Translations under genes and position numbers: made by a program
Assembly (NCBI GenBank): GCA_963704545.1
Contig: OY969915.1
Location: forward strand, 248,001 to 312,000
DNA from: VRUE01 sp963704545
Lineage (GTDB): Bacteria; Actinomycetota; Thermoleophilia; Solirubrobacterales; 70-9
DNA length: 64,000 nucleotides
Direction: 5' to 3'
Notes under the pieces: model-generated
Told to the model about the DNA's origin: nothing
The model's database searches: none
The model's input: the letters and a program-made list of their open reading frames with translations, nothing else
In this document: positions 1 to 8,512 of the stretch, in pieces
Position numbering within the stretch: position 1 is the stretch's first letter
How the letters are laid out: each line of letters begins with the position of its first letter

Positions 1-1
1 C

Positions 2-1111
2 CTGCGCCTGGTCGTCGACCTGGAAGGCGAGGTCGTCAAGGACCTGCGGCCGATCATCGGCTACGTCCACACGGGGATCGAAAAGTCCTGCGAGGACAAG
101 AGCTACTGGAAGGTCATCCCCTTCGTCGAGCGGATGGACTACGTCTCCTACTTCTTCCAGATGGAGGCCTTCTGCGGTGCGGTCGAGCGCCTGATCGAGC
201 TCGAGATCCCGCCGCGGGCCAAGTACCTGCGGACGATCTTCCTCGAGCTCAACCGGATCCACTCCCACCTGGTCTGGCTGGGGACGACCGCACTGGATCT
301 CGGCGCGGTCTCGATGCTCTGGTACTGCTTCCGCGAGCGCGACCGCATCCTCGACCTCTTCGAGATGGCGGCGGGGCAGCGGATGCACACGCGCTACTTC
401 CAGGTCGGCGGCGTGATCGAGGACGTCCCGCTCGGCTTCGAGGCGAAGCTGCGCGAGTTCGTCGCCGACATGCCGGTGCGGGTCGGCCAGTACCAGGCGC
501 TGCTCGACCGCAACGAGGTCTTCCTCTCGCGGACCAAGGGCACCGGGATCGTCTCGCGCGAGCGGCTGCTGGAGCTCGGCGTGACCGGGCCGCTGCTGCG
601 CGCCGCCGGCGAGCCCTGGGACCTGCGCAAGGCCTTCGACTACCTCGCCTACCCGGAGATGGACTTCAAGATCCCGGTCGGCACCGTCGGCGACAACTAC
701 GACCGCTACCGGGTGCGGGTGGCGGAGATGCTCGAGTCGACGCGGATCATCGAGCAGGCGATCGACGGCCTGCCCGAGGGCCCCTTCATCGCCGACGACC
801 GCAAGTACGTGCTGCCGCCGCGCTCGGAGCTCTCGACCTCGATGGAGTCGCTGATCCACCACTTCAAGCTCGTCACCGAGGGCTACCGGGTGGGGCCGGG
901 CGAGCTCTACTACGCGATCGAGTCGCCGCGCGGCGAGCTGGGGTGCTTCGTTCTCGCCGACGGCTCGGCCAGGCCGGCGCGGGTGCATTTCAGGGATCCG
1001 TCGTTTGTGAATTTGCAGGCGTTCAGGGACATGTCGGTCGACGGCTACGTCGCGGACATGATCGCCTCGCTGGGGATGCTGGACCCGATCTTGGGTGGGG
1101 TGGATCGGTGA
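2..1111 (+). CDS. nuoD: NADH-quinone oxidoreductase subunit D (5' partial)
   Basis: Complex I subunit D (49-kDa type), a peripheral-arm protein that with NuoB forms the quinone-binding site. The frame is open from base 2, so the N-terminus lies outside the window; 369 codons are visible, most of the protein. Visible family signatures are HTGIEK near codon 25, the segment ELNRIHSHLVWLG, and the C-terminal DPILGGVDR before the TGA at 1109. It is followed after 105 bp by nuoE; the gap holds a palindromic repeat. NuoA, B and C would be expected upstream, outside the window. Identification is firm. Confidence 0.97.
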   Translation: MRLVVDLEGEVVKDLRPIIGYVHTGIEKSCEDKSYWKVIPFVERMDYVSYFFQMEAFCGAVERLIELEIPPRAKYLRTIFLELNRIHSHLVWLGTTALDLGAVSMLWYCFRERDRILDLFEMAAGQRMHTRYFQVGGVIEDVPLGFEAKLREFVADMPVRVGQYQALLDRNEVFLSRTKGTGIVSRERLLELGVTGPLLRAAGEPWDLRKAFDYLAYPEMDFKIPVGTVGDNYDRYRVRVAEMLESTRIIEQAIDGLPEGPFIADDRKYVLPPRSELSTSMESLIHHFKLVTEGYRVGPGELYYAIESPRGELGCFVLADGSARPARVHFRDPSFVNLQAFRDMSVDGYVADMIASLGMLDPILGGVDR

Positions 1112-1119
1112 GGGGGATC

Positions 1120-1194
1120 GGGGGCCTCCCCGCCGTCCAATTGCCGGTCCAGTTGGACCGGCAATTTGAGTATCCGCCCGTCGGGGAGGCCCCC
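1120..1194 (-). repeat. Palindromic repeat family A, copy 1 (nuoD-nuoE gap)
   Basis: Outer arms of 13 bp (1120-1132 and 1182-1194) are perfectly complementary. Inside, read on the minus strand, is the family A core: ACGGGCGGATACTCAAA, an inner hairpin (ATTGCCGGTCCA with its complement), then TTGGACGGC. The same core occurs at 23786-23896 and 43546-43638. The inner hairpin differs from the other copies by paired, compensatory changes. The element ends 23 bp before the nuoE start. Confidence 0.9.
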
Positions 1195-1216
1195 CGTCGC
1201 TCTCTTCGGAGGCACC

Positions 1217-1813
1217 GTGGCTGAGCTGCCGATCGACATCGCGCTGACTGAGGGCCGGGTTCCGGATCGGACGCCCGAGGAGGTTCCAGAGCTGCATGAA
1301 GTCGGTTGCCCGGATGAGCTGCGGCAGCGCATTGAGGAGCTTATGAGCCGGTATCCGGATCGCAAGTCGGCTTCGATTCCGGCGCTTTGGGCTGTGCAGC
1401 GGTTGTATGGCTGGTGCACGCCGGAGGGGATTCGGCAGGCCGCGGCGGTTATGCGGGTTACGCCCGCCTACCTCGAGTCCGTCGCAAGCTTCTACGACCT
1501 GCTGCATACGGATCCGGTTGGGACTCACAAGGTGGCTGTGTGCACCAACATCTCCTGCTGGATGCGGGGCGGGGACGAGCTGCTGGAGGCGTTCCGGGCC
1601 GCTGCGGGCGAAGACCCCGATTTCTTCGTCACCGGGTTCGAGTGCCTGGGCGCCTGCGACATCGCGCCGATGGCCTCGATCGACGAGCGCTACTTCGGGC
1701 CGTTGGAGGCCGCGGAGGCGAGGACCGCGATCGAGCAGCTGCGCGAGGGCACCGACGTCCTGCCCGAGAAGGCGCTGGAGAAGCGGCCGCTGCCGGGAGG
1801 GCCCGATGTCTGA
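1217..1813 (+). CDS. nuoE: NADH-quinone oxidoreductase subunit E
   Basis: Thioredoxin-fold 24-kDa subunit of the NADH dehydrogenase module, carrying the N1a [2Fe-2S] cluster. The 198-residue protein has the four expected cysteines in VCTNISCWM (C-x4-C) and ECLGACDIAP (C-x3-C). The GTG at 1217 was chosen because GGAGG lies just upstream; an earlier in-frame start at 1166 would begin inside the palindromic repeat and add unrelated residues. The first part of the gene uses more GTT, TTG and GAT codons than its neighbours. It overlaps nuoF by 8 bp. Confidence 0.95.
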   Translation: MAELPIDIALTEGRVPDRTPEEVPELHEVGCPDELRQRIEELMSRYPDRKSASIPALWAVQRLYGWCTPEGIRQAAAVMRVTPAYLESVASFYDLLHTDPVGTHKVAVCTNISCWMRGGDELLEAFRAAAGEDPDFFVTGFECLGACDIAPMASIDERYFGPLEAAEARTAIEQLREGTDVLPEKALEKRPLPGGPDV

Positions 1814-3077
1814 GACACGGATGCTCTTGAAGAACGCCGAAGACCCGGCGCTGCGCACGCTCGCCGGCTACAAGGGCTACGGCGGCTACGCGACGCTGGA
1901 GAAGGCCTACCGCGAGCTCGAGGCCGACGAGGTACTGAAGGAGCTCGAAGAGTCGGGGCTGCGCGGACGCGGCGGCGCCGGCTTCTCGATGGGCAAAAAG
2001 GCGAGCTTCCTCCCGCGCGGCGGGGGCGTCGACAAGTACCTCTGCTGCAACGCCGACGAGTCCGAGCCCGGCGCCTTCAAGGACCGCGAGCTGATGCAGC
2101 GCAACCCGCACCAGCTGATCGAGGGGATCGCGATCGCGGCCCTCGCCGCCGGCATCGGCCACGCCTTCATCTTCATCCGCGGCGAGTACGACTCGCAGGC
2201 CGACATTCTCGACGCCGCCGTCGCCGAAGCGTACGAGGCCGGCTACCTGGGCAAGGACATCCTCGGCACCCGGCGCGACCTCGAGCTGGTCGTCCACCGC
2301 GGCGCCGGCGCCTACATCTGCGGCGAGGAGACGGCGCTGCTAGACGCGCTCGAGGGCAAGCGCGGCAACCCGCGGCTGAAGCCCCCGTTCCCGGCGGTGC
2401 AGGGCCTCTACGGCGGGCCGACACTGATCAACAACGTCGAGACGCTCTCCAACGTGCCGGGGATCGTCGCCAACGGCGCCGAGTGGTTCCGCGGCTTCGG
2501 CACCGAGCAGTCGCCGGGGACCAAGGTGGTCTCGATCTCCGGCTGCGTGCAACGGCCCGGCAACTACGAGGTCGAGCTGGGGATCCCGACGCGCGAGCTG
2601 ATCATGGGCCTGGCCGGCGGTCCGGCCGAGGGTCGCGAGGTGAAGGCCTTCTACCCCGGCGGCTCCTCCTCCCCCGTCCTCACCGCCGAGGAGGGCCTCG
2701 ACCTGCCCTACAGCTTCGAGGCGATGGCGGAGGCGGGCTCGATGCTCGGCTCGGGGTCGATCATCGTCGCCGACGACAGCGTCTCGATCCCCCACATGGC
2801 GCTGCGCACGGCGCGCTTCTACCACCACGAGTCCTGCGGCAAGTGCACCCCCTGCCGCGAGGGCACCAACTGGACGGTGAAGATGCTCGAACGGGTCGTG
2901 CGCGGCGAGGCGACGCCGATGGACCTCGACATCGTCGCCTCGGTCCAGGAGAACATCATCGGCCACTGCCTCTGCGTGCTCGGCGACTCGATGGCGATGC
3001 CGGTGGGGGCGATGGTGCGCAAGTTCCGCGACGAGTTCGAGACGGTCATCGCCGAGAACCAGGCGGTGGCGGCGTGA
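1806..3077 (+). CDS. nuoF: NADH-quinone oxidoreductase subunit F
   Basis: 51-kDa subunit that binds NADH and FMN and carries the N3 [4Fe-4S] cluster. The 423-residue protein shows the NADH/FMN glycine-rich motif RGRGGAGFSMGKK, the NADESEPGAFKDRELM segment, GAGAYICGEETAL, and the cluster motif CGKCTPCREGT with a further Cys in IGHCLC. The ATG at 1806 overlaps the end of nuoE, and the GTGA at the end is shared with the nuoG start, so translation is probably coupled along nuoE-F-G. Confidence 0.97.
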   Translation: MSETRMLLKNAEDPALRTLAGYKGYGGYATLEKAYRELEADEVLKELEESGLRGRGGAGFSMGKKASFLPRGGGVDKYLCCNADESEPGAFKDRELMQRNPHQLIEGIAIAALAAGIGHAFIFIRGEYDSQADILDAAVAEAYEAGYLGKDILGTRRDLELVVHRGAGAYICGEETALLDALEGKRGNPRLKPPFPAVQGLYGGPTLINNVETLSNVPGIVANGAEWFRGFGTEQSPGTKVVSISGCVQRPGNYEVELGIPTRELIMGLAGGPAEGREVKAFYPGGSSSPVLTAEEGLDLPYSFEAMAEAGSMLGSGSIIVADDSVSIPHMALRTARFYHHESCGKCTPCREGTNWTVKMLERVVRGEATPMDLDIVASVQENIIGHCLCVLGDSMAMPVGAMVRKFRDEFETVIAENQAVAA

Positions 3078-5626
3078 GCGGCAAGGCCCAAGTGACGCTG
3101 ATCATCGACGGCCGCGAGGTGGCCGCGACCGAGGGCGAGATGCTGCACGACGCCGCCAAGCGGGGCGACGTCGAGATCCCGGTCTTCTGTTACGAGCCGA
3201 AGCTGGGCGAGCCGGTCGGCGCCTGCCGCATGTGCCTGGTCGAGATCGAGGGGATCCCGAAGCTGCAGACCTCCTGCTCGACCCCGGTGCGCGATGGCAT
3301 GGTCGTCCACACGCGGACCGACCAGGTCAAGCACGCGCAGAGCGCCGTCGTCGAGTTCCTGCTCGTCAACCACCCCCTCGACTGCCCGGTCTGCGACAAA
3401 GGCGGCGAGTGCCCGCTGCAGGACATCTCGATGGGCTGGGGCCCCGGCAAGAGCCGGATGACCGACCCCAAGCGCCACTTCCAGAAGCCGGTCGAGCTCT
3501 CGCCGCTGGTCGCGATCGATCGCGAGCGCTGCATCCTCTGCTACCGCTGCGTGCGCTTCAGCCAGGAGGTCGCCGAGGACGAACAGCTGCAGCTGCTGGA
3601 GCGCGGCGACCGCACCTTCGTCGGCACCTTCGACGACCGGCCCTACGTGGCCCCCTTCCACGGCAACATCACCGACCTCTGTCCGGTTGGGGCGCTGACC
3701 AGCTACACCTACCGCTTCCGCGCCCGGCCCTGGGACATCGAGCAGGCCGGCTCGGTCTGCACGCTCTGCCCGAGCCAGTGCAACGTCAGCTTCACCGTCC
3801 GCGACGAGGAGGTGAAGCGGGTGATCGCCCGCGACAACGCCGACGTCGACGACGGCTGGCTCTGCGACCGCGGCCGCTACGGCTTCGAAATGTTCGGGGC
3901 CGAGGAGCGCATTCGCGGCCCACGCCTGCGCGGCGGTGCGGAGGCGACCTGGGAACAGGCGATCGCCAAGGCCGCCGAGGCCCTGCGCACTGCCGGTCCC
4001 CAGAGCGCCGCGATCGTCGGCGACGCTTCCAACGAGGAGGGCTACCTGGTCCAGCGCATCCTGCGCGAGGCCCTGGGCTCCCCCAACGTCGATTCCCGGC
4101 CCTCGCGCGGCCCCTCCCGCGAGACCTTGGTCCACCTCGCTCAGCCCGACGTCTCGGCCAGGGTCCGCGACATCGACGACGCCGACGCGATCCTGGTCCT
4201 CGGCACCGACCCCCTCCACACCAGCCCGATCCTCGACCTGCGGATCCGCAAGGCGATCCGCCGCAACGGCGCCAGGCTGGCCGTGGCGACCGAGCAGCCC
4301 ACCGCCCTCGACGGCGGCGCGGTCGAGGCAATCCGGTACGCCCCCGGAGGCGCCACCGCCTTTCTCGCCGAGCTGGCTGGGGCGCTGGCCACTGTCGGTA
4401 CCCCCTCCTCACTCGGAGGTCGGCGAGAAGAGTCGGAGTTGTCCCCCGAGGTTGACGGCGCCGACTCCGCAAAACGTTCGGAGGGGGTACCGACAGTGGC
4501 CGACGTACTCCAGAGCGCTGAACGGGTCGTCGTCATATGGGGGGAGCGGATCGGTCGCGAGCAGGGTGCCGCCGAGGCCCTGCTCGATGTCGCCTCGGCT
4601 CTCGACCTCGCAGGCAAGGAGGGCACCGGCCTCCTTGAAATACCGGAGCTGGCAAATGCCCGCGGGCTGCGCGAGGCCGGTTGCCTACCGGATGCAGGTC
4701 CAGGACTGACCACAGCAGCGGGAGGTAAGAGCACTGAGGAGATCCGCGCTGCATTGGTGGCCGGCGAGCTGAAGACCCTCCTCCTCTTCGGCGTCGACCC
4801 CCTCCGCGACTTCCCGGACACCCAAGCCTGGAAGAACGCCCTCGCCAAAGCCGACCACGTCATCGCCTTCTCGACGTTCGAGACCGCCACCACCGCAATG
4901 GCCGACGTCGTCTTCCCGCTCGAGACCCACGCGGAGAAAGACGGCACGGTCACCCATCCGGACGGCCGCCTCCAGCGAGTCCGACCAAGCGCTTCCCGCC
5001 CCGGCGACATCCGGCCGAACTGGGGAGTGCTTGCTGAGATCTCGCTCGCCTTGGGTCACGACACCGGCATCAGCTCCCAGCCCTCGGCCTTCCAAGCTCT
5101 GACCGAGGCGGTTCCGTTCTACGCGGGCATCACCGACTCCGACATCGGCGGCCGCGGCATCCGCTGGCAAGAGACGGCAAAAACTACTGAGCATGGAAAG
5201 GCGGGTGAGCCCGACTCGCCGGACACTCAGCGCGACAGCGCGTCCGCCGAGGCGGGCTCACCCGCCTCCCCCGCCTCAGACACTCAGCGCGACAGCGCGT
5301 CCGCCGACCCAGGGGTGCTGGCCCTGTCCACCTACCGGGACTTGTGGGCGGGACCTATCACGGAGCTGAACCCGCCCCTGAGGTTTCTGCAGCCGCAGCA
5401 GCGTGTGGAGCTTTCGGTGGCCGACGCCGAGCGGCTTAGCTTGAAAGCTGGTGAGGAGGTGCGCGTCTCCCAGAACGGGACGAGCTTGCGGGCGCGGGTT
5501 GCCATCCGGGAGCGGGTGCCCGAGGGGGTCTGCTTCCTGCTCGAGGGCACCGCCGATGGGAACGCCAACGCCCTGCTCAACGGCAGCCCGGTCAACGTCC
5601 AGATCGAGAAGACTCCCGCCGCCTGA
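3074..5626 (+). CDS. nuoG: NADH-quinone oxidoreductase subunit G, with two palindromic inserts
   Basis: Iron-sulfur subunit of the NADH module, 850 residues. In order: [2Fe-2S] ferredoxin domain (CYEPKLGEPVGACRMC, then SCSTP), the His/Cys [4Fe-4S] motif HPLDCPVCDKGGECPLQD, a ferredoxin-type motif RCILCYRC, the N7-type CTLCPSQC motif, then a molybdopterin-oxidoreductase-like domain. The GTG at 3074 shares GTGA with nuoF. Two in-frame inverted repeats lie in the C-terminal half, at 4389-4499 (about residues 439-475) and 5200-5307 (about residues 709-745); the encoded peptides are Ser/Glu/Ala-rich and look like surface linkers. The end overlaps nuoH as TGATG. Confidence 0.96.
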   Translation: MSGKAQVTLIIDGREVAATEGEMLHDAAKRGDVEIPVFCYEPKLGEPVGACRMCLVEIEGIPKLQTSCSTPVRDGMVVHTRTDQVKHAQSAVVEFLLVNHPLDCPVCDKGGECPLQDISMGWGPGKSRMTDPKRHFQKPVELSPLVAIDRERCILCYRCVRFSQEVAEDEQLQLLERGDRTFVGTFDDRPYVAPFHGNITDLCPVGALTSYTYRFRARPWDIEQAGSVCTLCPSQCNVSFTVRDEEVKRVIARDNADVDDGWLCDRGRYGFEMFGAEERIRGPRLRGGAEATWEQAIAKAAEALRTAGPQSAAIVGDASNEEGYLVQRILREALGSPNVDSRPSRGPSRETLVHLAQPDVSARVRDIDDADAILVLGTDPLHTSPILDLRIRKAIRRNGARLAVATEQPTALDGGAVEAIRYAPGGATAFLAELAGALATVGTPSSLGGRREESELSPEVDGADSAKRSEGVPTVADVLQSAERVVVIWGERIGREQGAAEALLDVASALDLAGKEGTGLLEIPELANARGLREAGCLPDAGPGLTTAAGGKSTEEIRAALVAGELKTLLLFGVDPLRDFPDTQAWKNALAKADHVIAFSTFETATTAMADVVFPLETHAEKDGTVTHPDGRLQRVRPSASRPGDIRPNWGVLAEISLALGHDTGISSQPSAFQALTEAVPFYAGITDSDIGGRGIRWQETAKTTEHGKAGEPDSPDTQRDSASAEAGSPASPASDTQRDSASADPGVLALSTYRDLWAGPITELNPPLRFLQPQQRVELSVADAERLSLKAGEEVRVSQNGTSLRARVAIRERVPEGVCFLLEGTADGNANALLNGSPVNVQIEKTPAA
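4389..4499. repeat. 111-bp palindrome inside nuoG
   Basis: Perfect 20-bp arms, CCACTGTCGGTACCCCCTCC at 4389-4408 and its complement at 4480-4499. The interior holds a second, shorter inverted repeat (AGTCGG with CCGACT). The length is 37 codons exactly, so the frame of nuoG is kept; it encodes a hydrophilic Ser/Glu-rich stretch between the molybdopterin-like subdomains. Confidence 0.85.
5200..5307. repeat. Palindrome plus 29-bp direct repeat inside nuoG
   Basis: A 13-bp inverted repeat (GGCGGGTGAGCCC at 5200-5212, complement at 5254-5266) encloses one copy of a 29-bp sequence starting GACACTCAGCGCGACAGCGC (5222-5250). A second perfect copy lies at 5279-5307, 57 bp (19 codons) further on. Both copies are read in the same frame and encode DTQRDSASA. 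The repeat is absent elsewhere in the window as far as can be seen. Confidence 0.85.
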
Positions 5627-6624
5627 TGCTGCCCCTCGCCGACACCAGCTACGTCGAAGCGACCTGGATCATGGTCGTCAAGAGCCTGGTCATCTTCGGC
5701 GTGATCTTCGCGATCCTGCCGCTGATGACGGTGCTGGAGCGCAAGCTGATCGGTCGCTTCCAGCATCGCTACGGCCCCAACCGGGTCGGCCCCTTCGGCA
5801 TCCTGCAGCCGCTCGCCGACGTCGGCAAGCTCCTCTCCAAGGAAGCGTTCAGGCCGGCGAACGCGATCCCGACCCTGTTCATCCTCGGCCCGCTGCTGCC
5901 TGTGCTCTCCGGCGTCCTAGCGCTGGCGATCATCCCCTGGGGCGACGTCCAGAACGGCGTCGGCCTCTACGGGATCGACGTGCCGATCGGCATCCTCTAC
6001 TTCTTCGCCGTCGGCTCGATCGCCTTCTACGGCCTGCTGCTCGGCGGCTGGTCCTCGGGCTCGAAGTACAGCCTGCTCGGGGCGATGCGCGGCGCCGCCC
6101 AGCTGATCTCCTACGAGGTCGCGATGGGCCTGGCCCTGCTCGGCGTGATCATGATGGGCGGCTCGCTGTCGCTGGTCGACATCGTCCACGCCCAGGGCGC
6201 GATGTGGTTCGTCGTCCCCCAGCTCGTCGGCTTCCTGATCTTCATGCTGGCCGGCTTCGCCGAGACCAACCGCACCCCGTTCGACATGCCCGAGGCCGAC
6301 GCCGAACTCGTTCAGGGATTCATGACCGAGTACGGCGGCATGCGCTTCGGCAGCTTCCTGCTGGTCGAGTACATGGAGATCATCGTCGTCTCCGGCGTCG
6401 CCGCGGCGATGTTCCTCGGCGGCTGGATGGGGCCCGGCCCCAGCTTCCTCGACCCGATCTGGATGCTGGCCAAGATGCTCGGCTTGGTCCTGCTCTTCAT
6501 CTGGGTGCGGGCGACGCTGCCGCGACTGCGCTACGACCAGCTGATGAGCCTCGGCTGGAAGGTGCTGCTGCCGCTGGCGACCCTCAACGCCCTCGTCACC
6601 GCGGTCCTGGTGGTGACGACGTGA
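5626..6624 (+). CDS. nuoH: NADH-quinone oxidoreductase subunit H
   Basis: Membrane subunit at the junction of the arms, contributing to the quinone chamber. The 332-residue protein is almost all transmembrane helices (about eight) and carries the conserved loops ERKLIGRFQHRYGPNRVGP and AETNRTPFDMPEADAELV followed by GFMTEYGGMRF. The ATG overlaps the nuoG stop (TGATG), implying coupled translation. The following gap to nuoI contains a short palindrome. Confidence 0.97.
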   Translation: MLPLADTSYVEATWIMVVKSLVIFGVIFAILPLMTVLERKLIGRFQHRYGPNRVGPFGILQPLADVGKLLSKEAFRPANAIPTLFILGPLLPVLSGVLALAIIPWGDVQNGVGLYGIDVPIGILYFFAVGSIAFYGLLLGGWSSGSKYSLLGAMRGAAQLISYEVAMGLALLGVIMMGGSLSLVDIVHAQGAMWFVVPQLVGFLIFMLAGFAETNRTPFDMPEADAELVQGFMTEYGGMRFGSFLLVEYMEIIVVSGVAAAMFLGGWMGPGPSFLDPIWMLAKMLGLVLLFIWVRATLPRLRYDQLMSLGWKVLLPLATLNALVTAVLVVTT

Positions 6625-6673
6625 CAGGTGCAACGCGTTGTGTCGCTATGGGAGCCGTAAAACGTTGCACCTG
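6625..6673. repeat. Palindrome between nuoH and nuoI
   Basis: Arms CAGGTGCAACG (6625-6635) and CGTTGCACCTG (6663-6673) are perfectly complementary and enclose 27 bp containing CTATGGGAG. It starts directly after the nuoH stop and ends inside the nuoI ribosome-binding region, so it could act on RNA stability or on nuoI translation. The interior shares a CATAGCG heptamer (on the minus strand) with the palindrome at 27713-27757. Confidence 0.75.
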
Positions 6674-6684
6674 GGAGTGTGGAC

Positions 6685-7227
6685 GTGGCTGAGTTCCCGT
6701 ATCTGAAGGACACCGACGTGGTCGAGGTCCAGCGCGGGCCCGAGCCGGGTGGGGTCGGCGGCGCCTACCGCGCCTTCGGCGAGACGCTGCGCGGGCTGAA
6801 GACGACGATGGCACGCCTGATCGAGGGGCCGCTGACGATCCAGTACCCCGAGGAGAAGACTCCCGTCTACCCGCGCTTCCGCGGCCGCCACAAGCTGCAC
6901 AAGTTCGAGGACACGGGGCTGGAGAAGTGCGTCGGCTGCTCGCTCTGCGCCGCCGCCTGCCCGGCCGACTGCATCCGCGTCGTCGCGGCGGAGAACATCC
7001 CCGGCGAGCGCGTCTCGGCCGGCGAGCGCTACGCGGCCGTGTACGAGATCAACCTCTCGCGCTGCATCTTCTGCGGCTACTGCGAGATCGCCTGCCCCTT
7101 CGACGCGATCACGATGGGCCACGACTACGAGATGGCCGACTACGACCGCTCGGACCTGATCTTCACCAAGGAGATGCTGCTGGCCGAGCCGATCGAGCGC
7201 ACGCCACTGCGACGGGAGGGCGAGTGA
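6685..7227 (+). CDS. nuoI: NADH-quinone oxidoreductase subunit I
   Basis: Peripheral-arm subunit with two [4Fe-4S] clusters (N6a, N6b). The 180-residue protein contains the two ferredoxin motifs CVGCSLCAAACPADC and CIFCGYCEIACPFDA. Two nearby GTG codons could start it (6679 and 6685); 6685 is preferred because GGGAG at 6673-6677 is then correctly spaced. It is the last gene of the first co-directional nuo block; an inverted gene follows. Confidence 0.95.
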   Translation: MAEFPYLKDTDVVEVQRGPEPGGVGGAYRAFGETLRGLKTTMARLIEGPLTIQYPEEKTPVYPRFRGRHKLHKFEDTGLEKCVGCSLCAAACPADCIRVVAAENIPGERVSAGERYAAVYEINLSRCIFCGYCEIACPFDAITMGHDYEMADYDRSDLIFTKEMLLAEPIERTPLRREGE

Positions 7228-7235
7228 GGGGCCCG

Positions 7236-7520
7236 CTACTCCGGATCGGGCCGGACCAGAACCGTGTCGGCGACCGCGATGACCTCGTCCACGGGCAGGT
7301 CCGCACGGTCGGCGTGTTCCCGGATCGCCTCAGGGCTGGTGGCCTGGTAGATGCAGACCGTGCCGACCGACCCGCCACCCTCGTCGAGGACGTAGCTGCG
7401 GATCCAGCGGATGTCGTCGGACATCTCCTCGTCTCCGACCTGCCGGGAGCGCTCGGCCGCCACCTCGAGGTCGCCGCCGGACTTCCAGCCGCTGCGTCGC
7501 AGAATCGCGTACGTGTTCAC
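7236..7520 (-). CDS. DUF4242-like small protein inserted in the nuo cluster
   Basis: A 94-residue protein with the pattern of the DUF4242 family: a WIRSYVLDEG strand, then VCIYQATSPEAIREHADRAD, then LPVDEVIAVADTVL. Members are small ferredoxin-like barrels; a Streptomyces member binds nickel, but the role is unknown for most. It runs opposite to the nuo genes, its stop 8 bp from the nuoI stop and its GTG start 90 bp from the nuoJ start, with GGAG 5 bp upstream. It splits nuoD-I from nuoJ-N. No other gene overlaps it, so it is not a shadow frame. Confidence 0.8.
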   Translation of the reverse strand: MNTYAILRRSGWKSGGDLEVAAERSRQVGDEEMSDDIRWIRSYVLDEGGGSVGTVCIYQATSPEAIREHADRADLPVDEVIAVADTVLVRPDPE

Positions 7521-7610
7521 AGGGACTCCATTTCTCCCCTACCTGTCGCGTACGAGTCCATCCAACCACCGCTCGGATTCCCCGTCAACGCAACCGGGGG
7601 AGCAAGGTAA

Positions 7611-8216
7611 ATGGAAGCGGTGCTGTTCTTCGCGGCGGCGATCGGCGCCCTCGGCGGCGCCGTCGGCGTCGTCGCCATGCGCAACCCCTTCTACGGCGTG
7701 CTGGCGCTGATCGTCCACCTCTTCTCCCTGGCCGTCCTCTTCCTCCTCCTCAGCGCAGCCTTCGTCGCCGCCGCACAAGTAGTCGTCTACGCCGGCGCAG
7801 TCATGGTCCTCTACGTCTTCGTAGTCGCCTACGTAGGCGGCGACACCGAGCCCACCCGAGACCCGATCCCCGGCCAAAAGTTCCTGGCCCCACTCATGGG
7901 CGCCGCCCTCTTCGTAGAGCTCTCCATCGCCGTCCTCGGCTCATCCCTCCTAGCCCTCAGCACCGAGGGCCCTGACGTCAACCCCGGCTTCGGAGACCCC
8001 GCCGCCATAGGCAAGCTCCTCCTAGAGCGATTCCTGCTCGCCTTCGAGGCCTCGTCCATCCTGCTCCTCCTCGCAGCAGTGGGCGCCGTAGTCCTCGCCG
8101 GCAAGCGAAACGAGACGACTGTCGAGAGCGTGGCGGGACCGGCCTCGGCGGGAACTCCCGGCGAAAGCCGGCCCGCCGAGGCCGGTCCCGCCACGCCCAC
8201 CGGAGCCGCCCGATGA
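7611..8216 (+). CDS. nuoJ: NADH-quinone oxidoreductase subunit J
   Basis: Membrane-arm subunit of complex I, 201 residues with about five transmembrane helices; YAGAVMVLYVFVVAYVGG is the typical NuoJ segment. GGGGGAGCAAGG precedes the ATG. The last about 25 residues (Gly/Pro/Ala-rich) come from a 69-bp perfect palindrome at 8128-8196 and lie after the last helix, so the C-terminal tail is repeat-derived. ATGA overlap with nuoK. Confidence 0.95.
   Translation: MEAVLFFAAAIGALGGAVGVVAMRNPFYGVLALIVHLFSLAVLFLLLSAAFVAAAQVVVYAGAVMVLYVFVVAYVGGDTEPTRDPIPGQKFLAPLMGAALFVELSIAVLGSSLLALSTEGPDVNPGFGDPAAIGKLLLERFLLAFEASSILLLLAAVGAVVLAGKRNETTVESVAGPASAGTPGESRPAEAGPATPTGAAR
8128..8196. repeat. 69-bp palindrome encoding the NuoJ C-terminal tail
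   Basis: Perfect 25-bp arms (8128-8152 and 8172-8196; the first begins GCGTGGCGGGACCGGCCTCG), with an inner CCGGC-GAAA-GCCGG hairpin in the loop. The whole element is 23 codons and is read in frame to give a Gly/Pro/Ala/Glu-rich tail. Both strands of the repeat encode similar peptides because of its symmetry. Confidence 0.88.
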
Positions 8217-8512
8217 ACATCGAGTGGTACATCGTCCTCTCGTCTCTGCTCTTCGCAGTAGGAGCGATGGGCATCCTCACCAGGCGCAGCCCGATCGTGA
8301 TCCTGCTCTGCCTCGAGCTCATGCTCAACGCCGGCAACCTCGCCCTGGTCGCCTTCAGCCGCATGGTCGGCAACCAGGAGGGTCAAGTCTTCGCGATCGT
8401 CGTCATGGTCGTCGCGGCCTGCGAGGTCGTGATCGGGCTCGGCCTGATCGTCGCGATCTTCAGGCGCAAGCTGCCGCTCGACGTCGATGAGCTGACGGAG
8501 CTGCGCGGATGA
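8213..8512 (+). CDS. nuoK: NADH-quinone oxidoreductase subunit K
   Basis: Small membrane-arm subunit (99 residues, three helices) homologous to MrpC, part of the proton pathway between NuoJ and NuoN. The conserved membrane glutamates sit in LLCLELMLNAGNL and ACEVVIGLGLIVAI. It overlaps nuoJ by ATGA and nuoL by ATGA, so nuoJ-K-L form a translationally coupled run. Confidence 0.97.
   Translation: MNIEWYIVLSSLLFAVGAMGILTRRSPIVILLCLELMLNAGNLALVAFSRMVGNQEGQVFAIVVMVVAACEVVIGLGLIVAIFRRKLPLDVDELTELRG

Noticed and set aside
1407..1805. Upstream extension of nuoF over nuoE
   Set aside because: The region overlaps nuoE completely and the conserved NuoF start lies at ATG 1806.
5222..5307. Direct repeats in nuoG as a possible CRISPR
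   Set aside because: Only two copies, in frame within a coding gene, with no cas genes nearby; a duplication tied to a palindrome instead.
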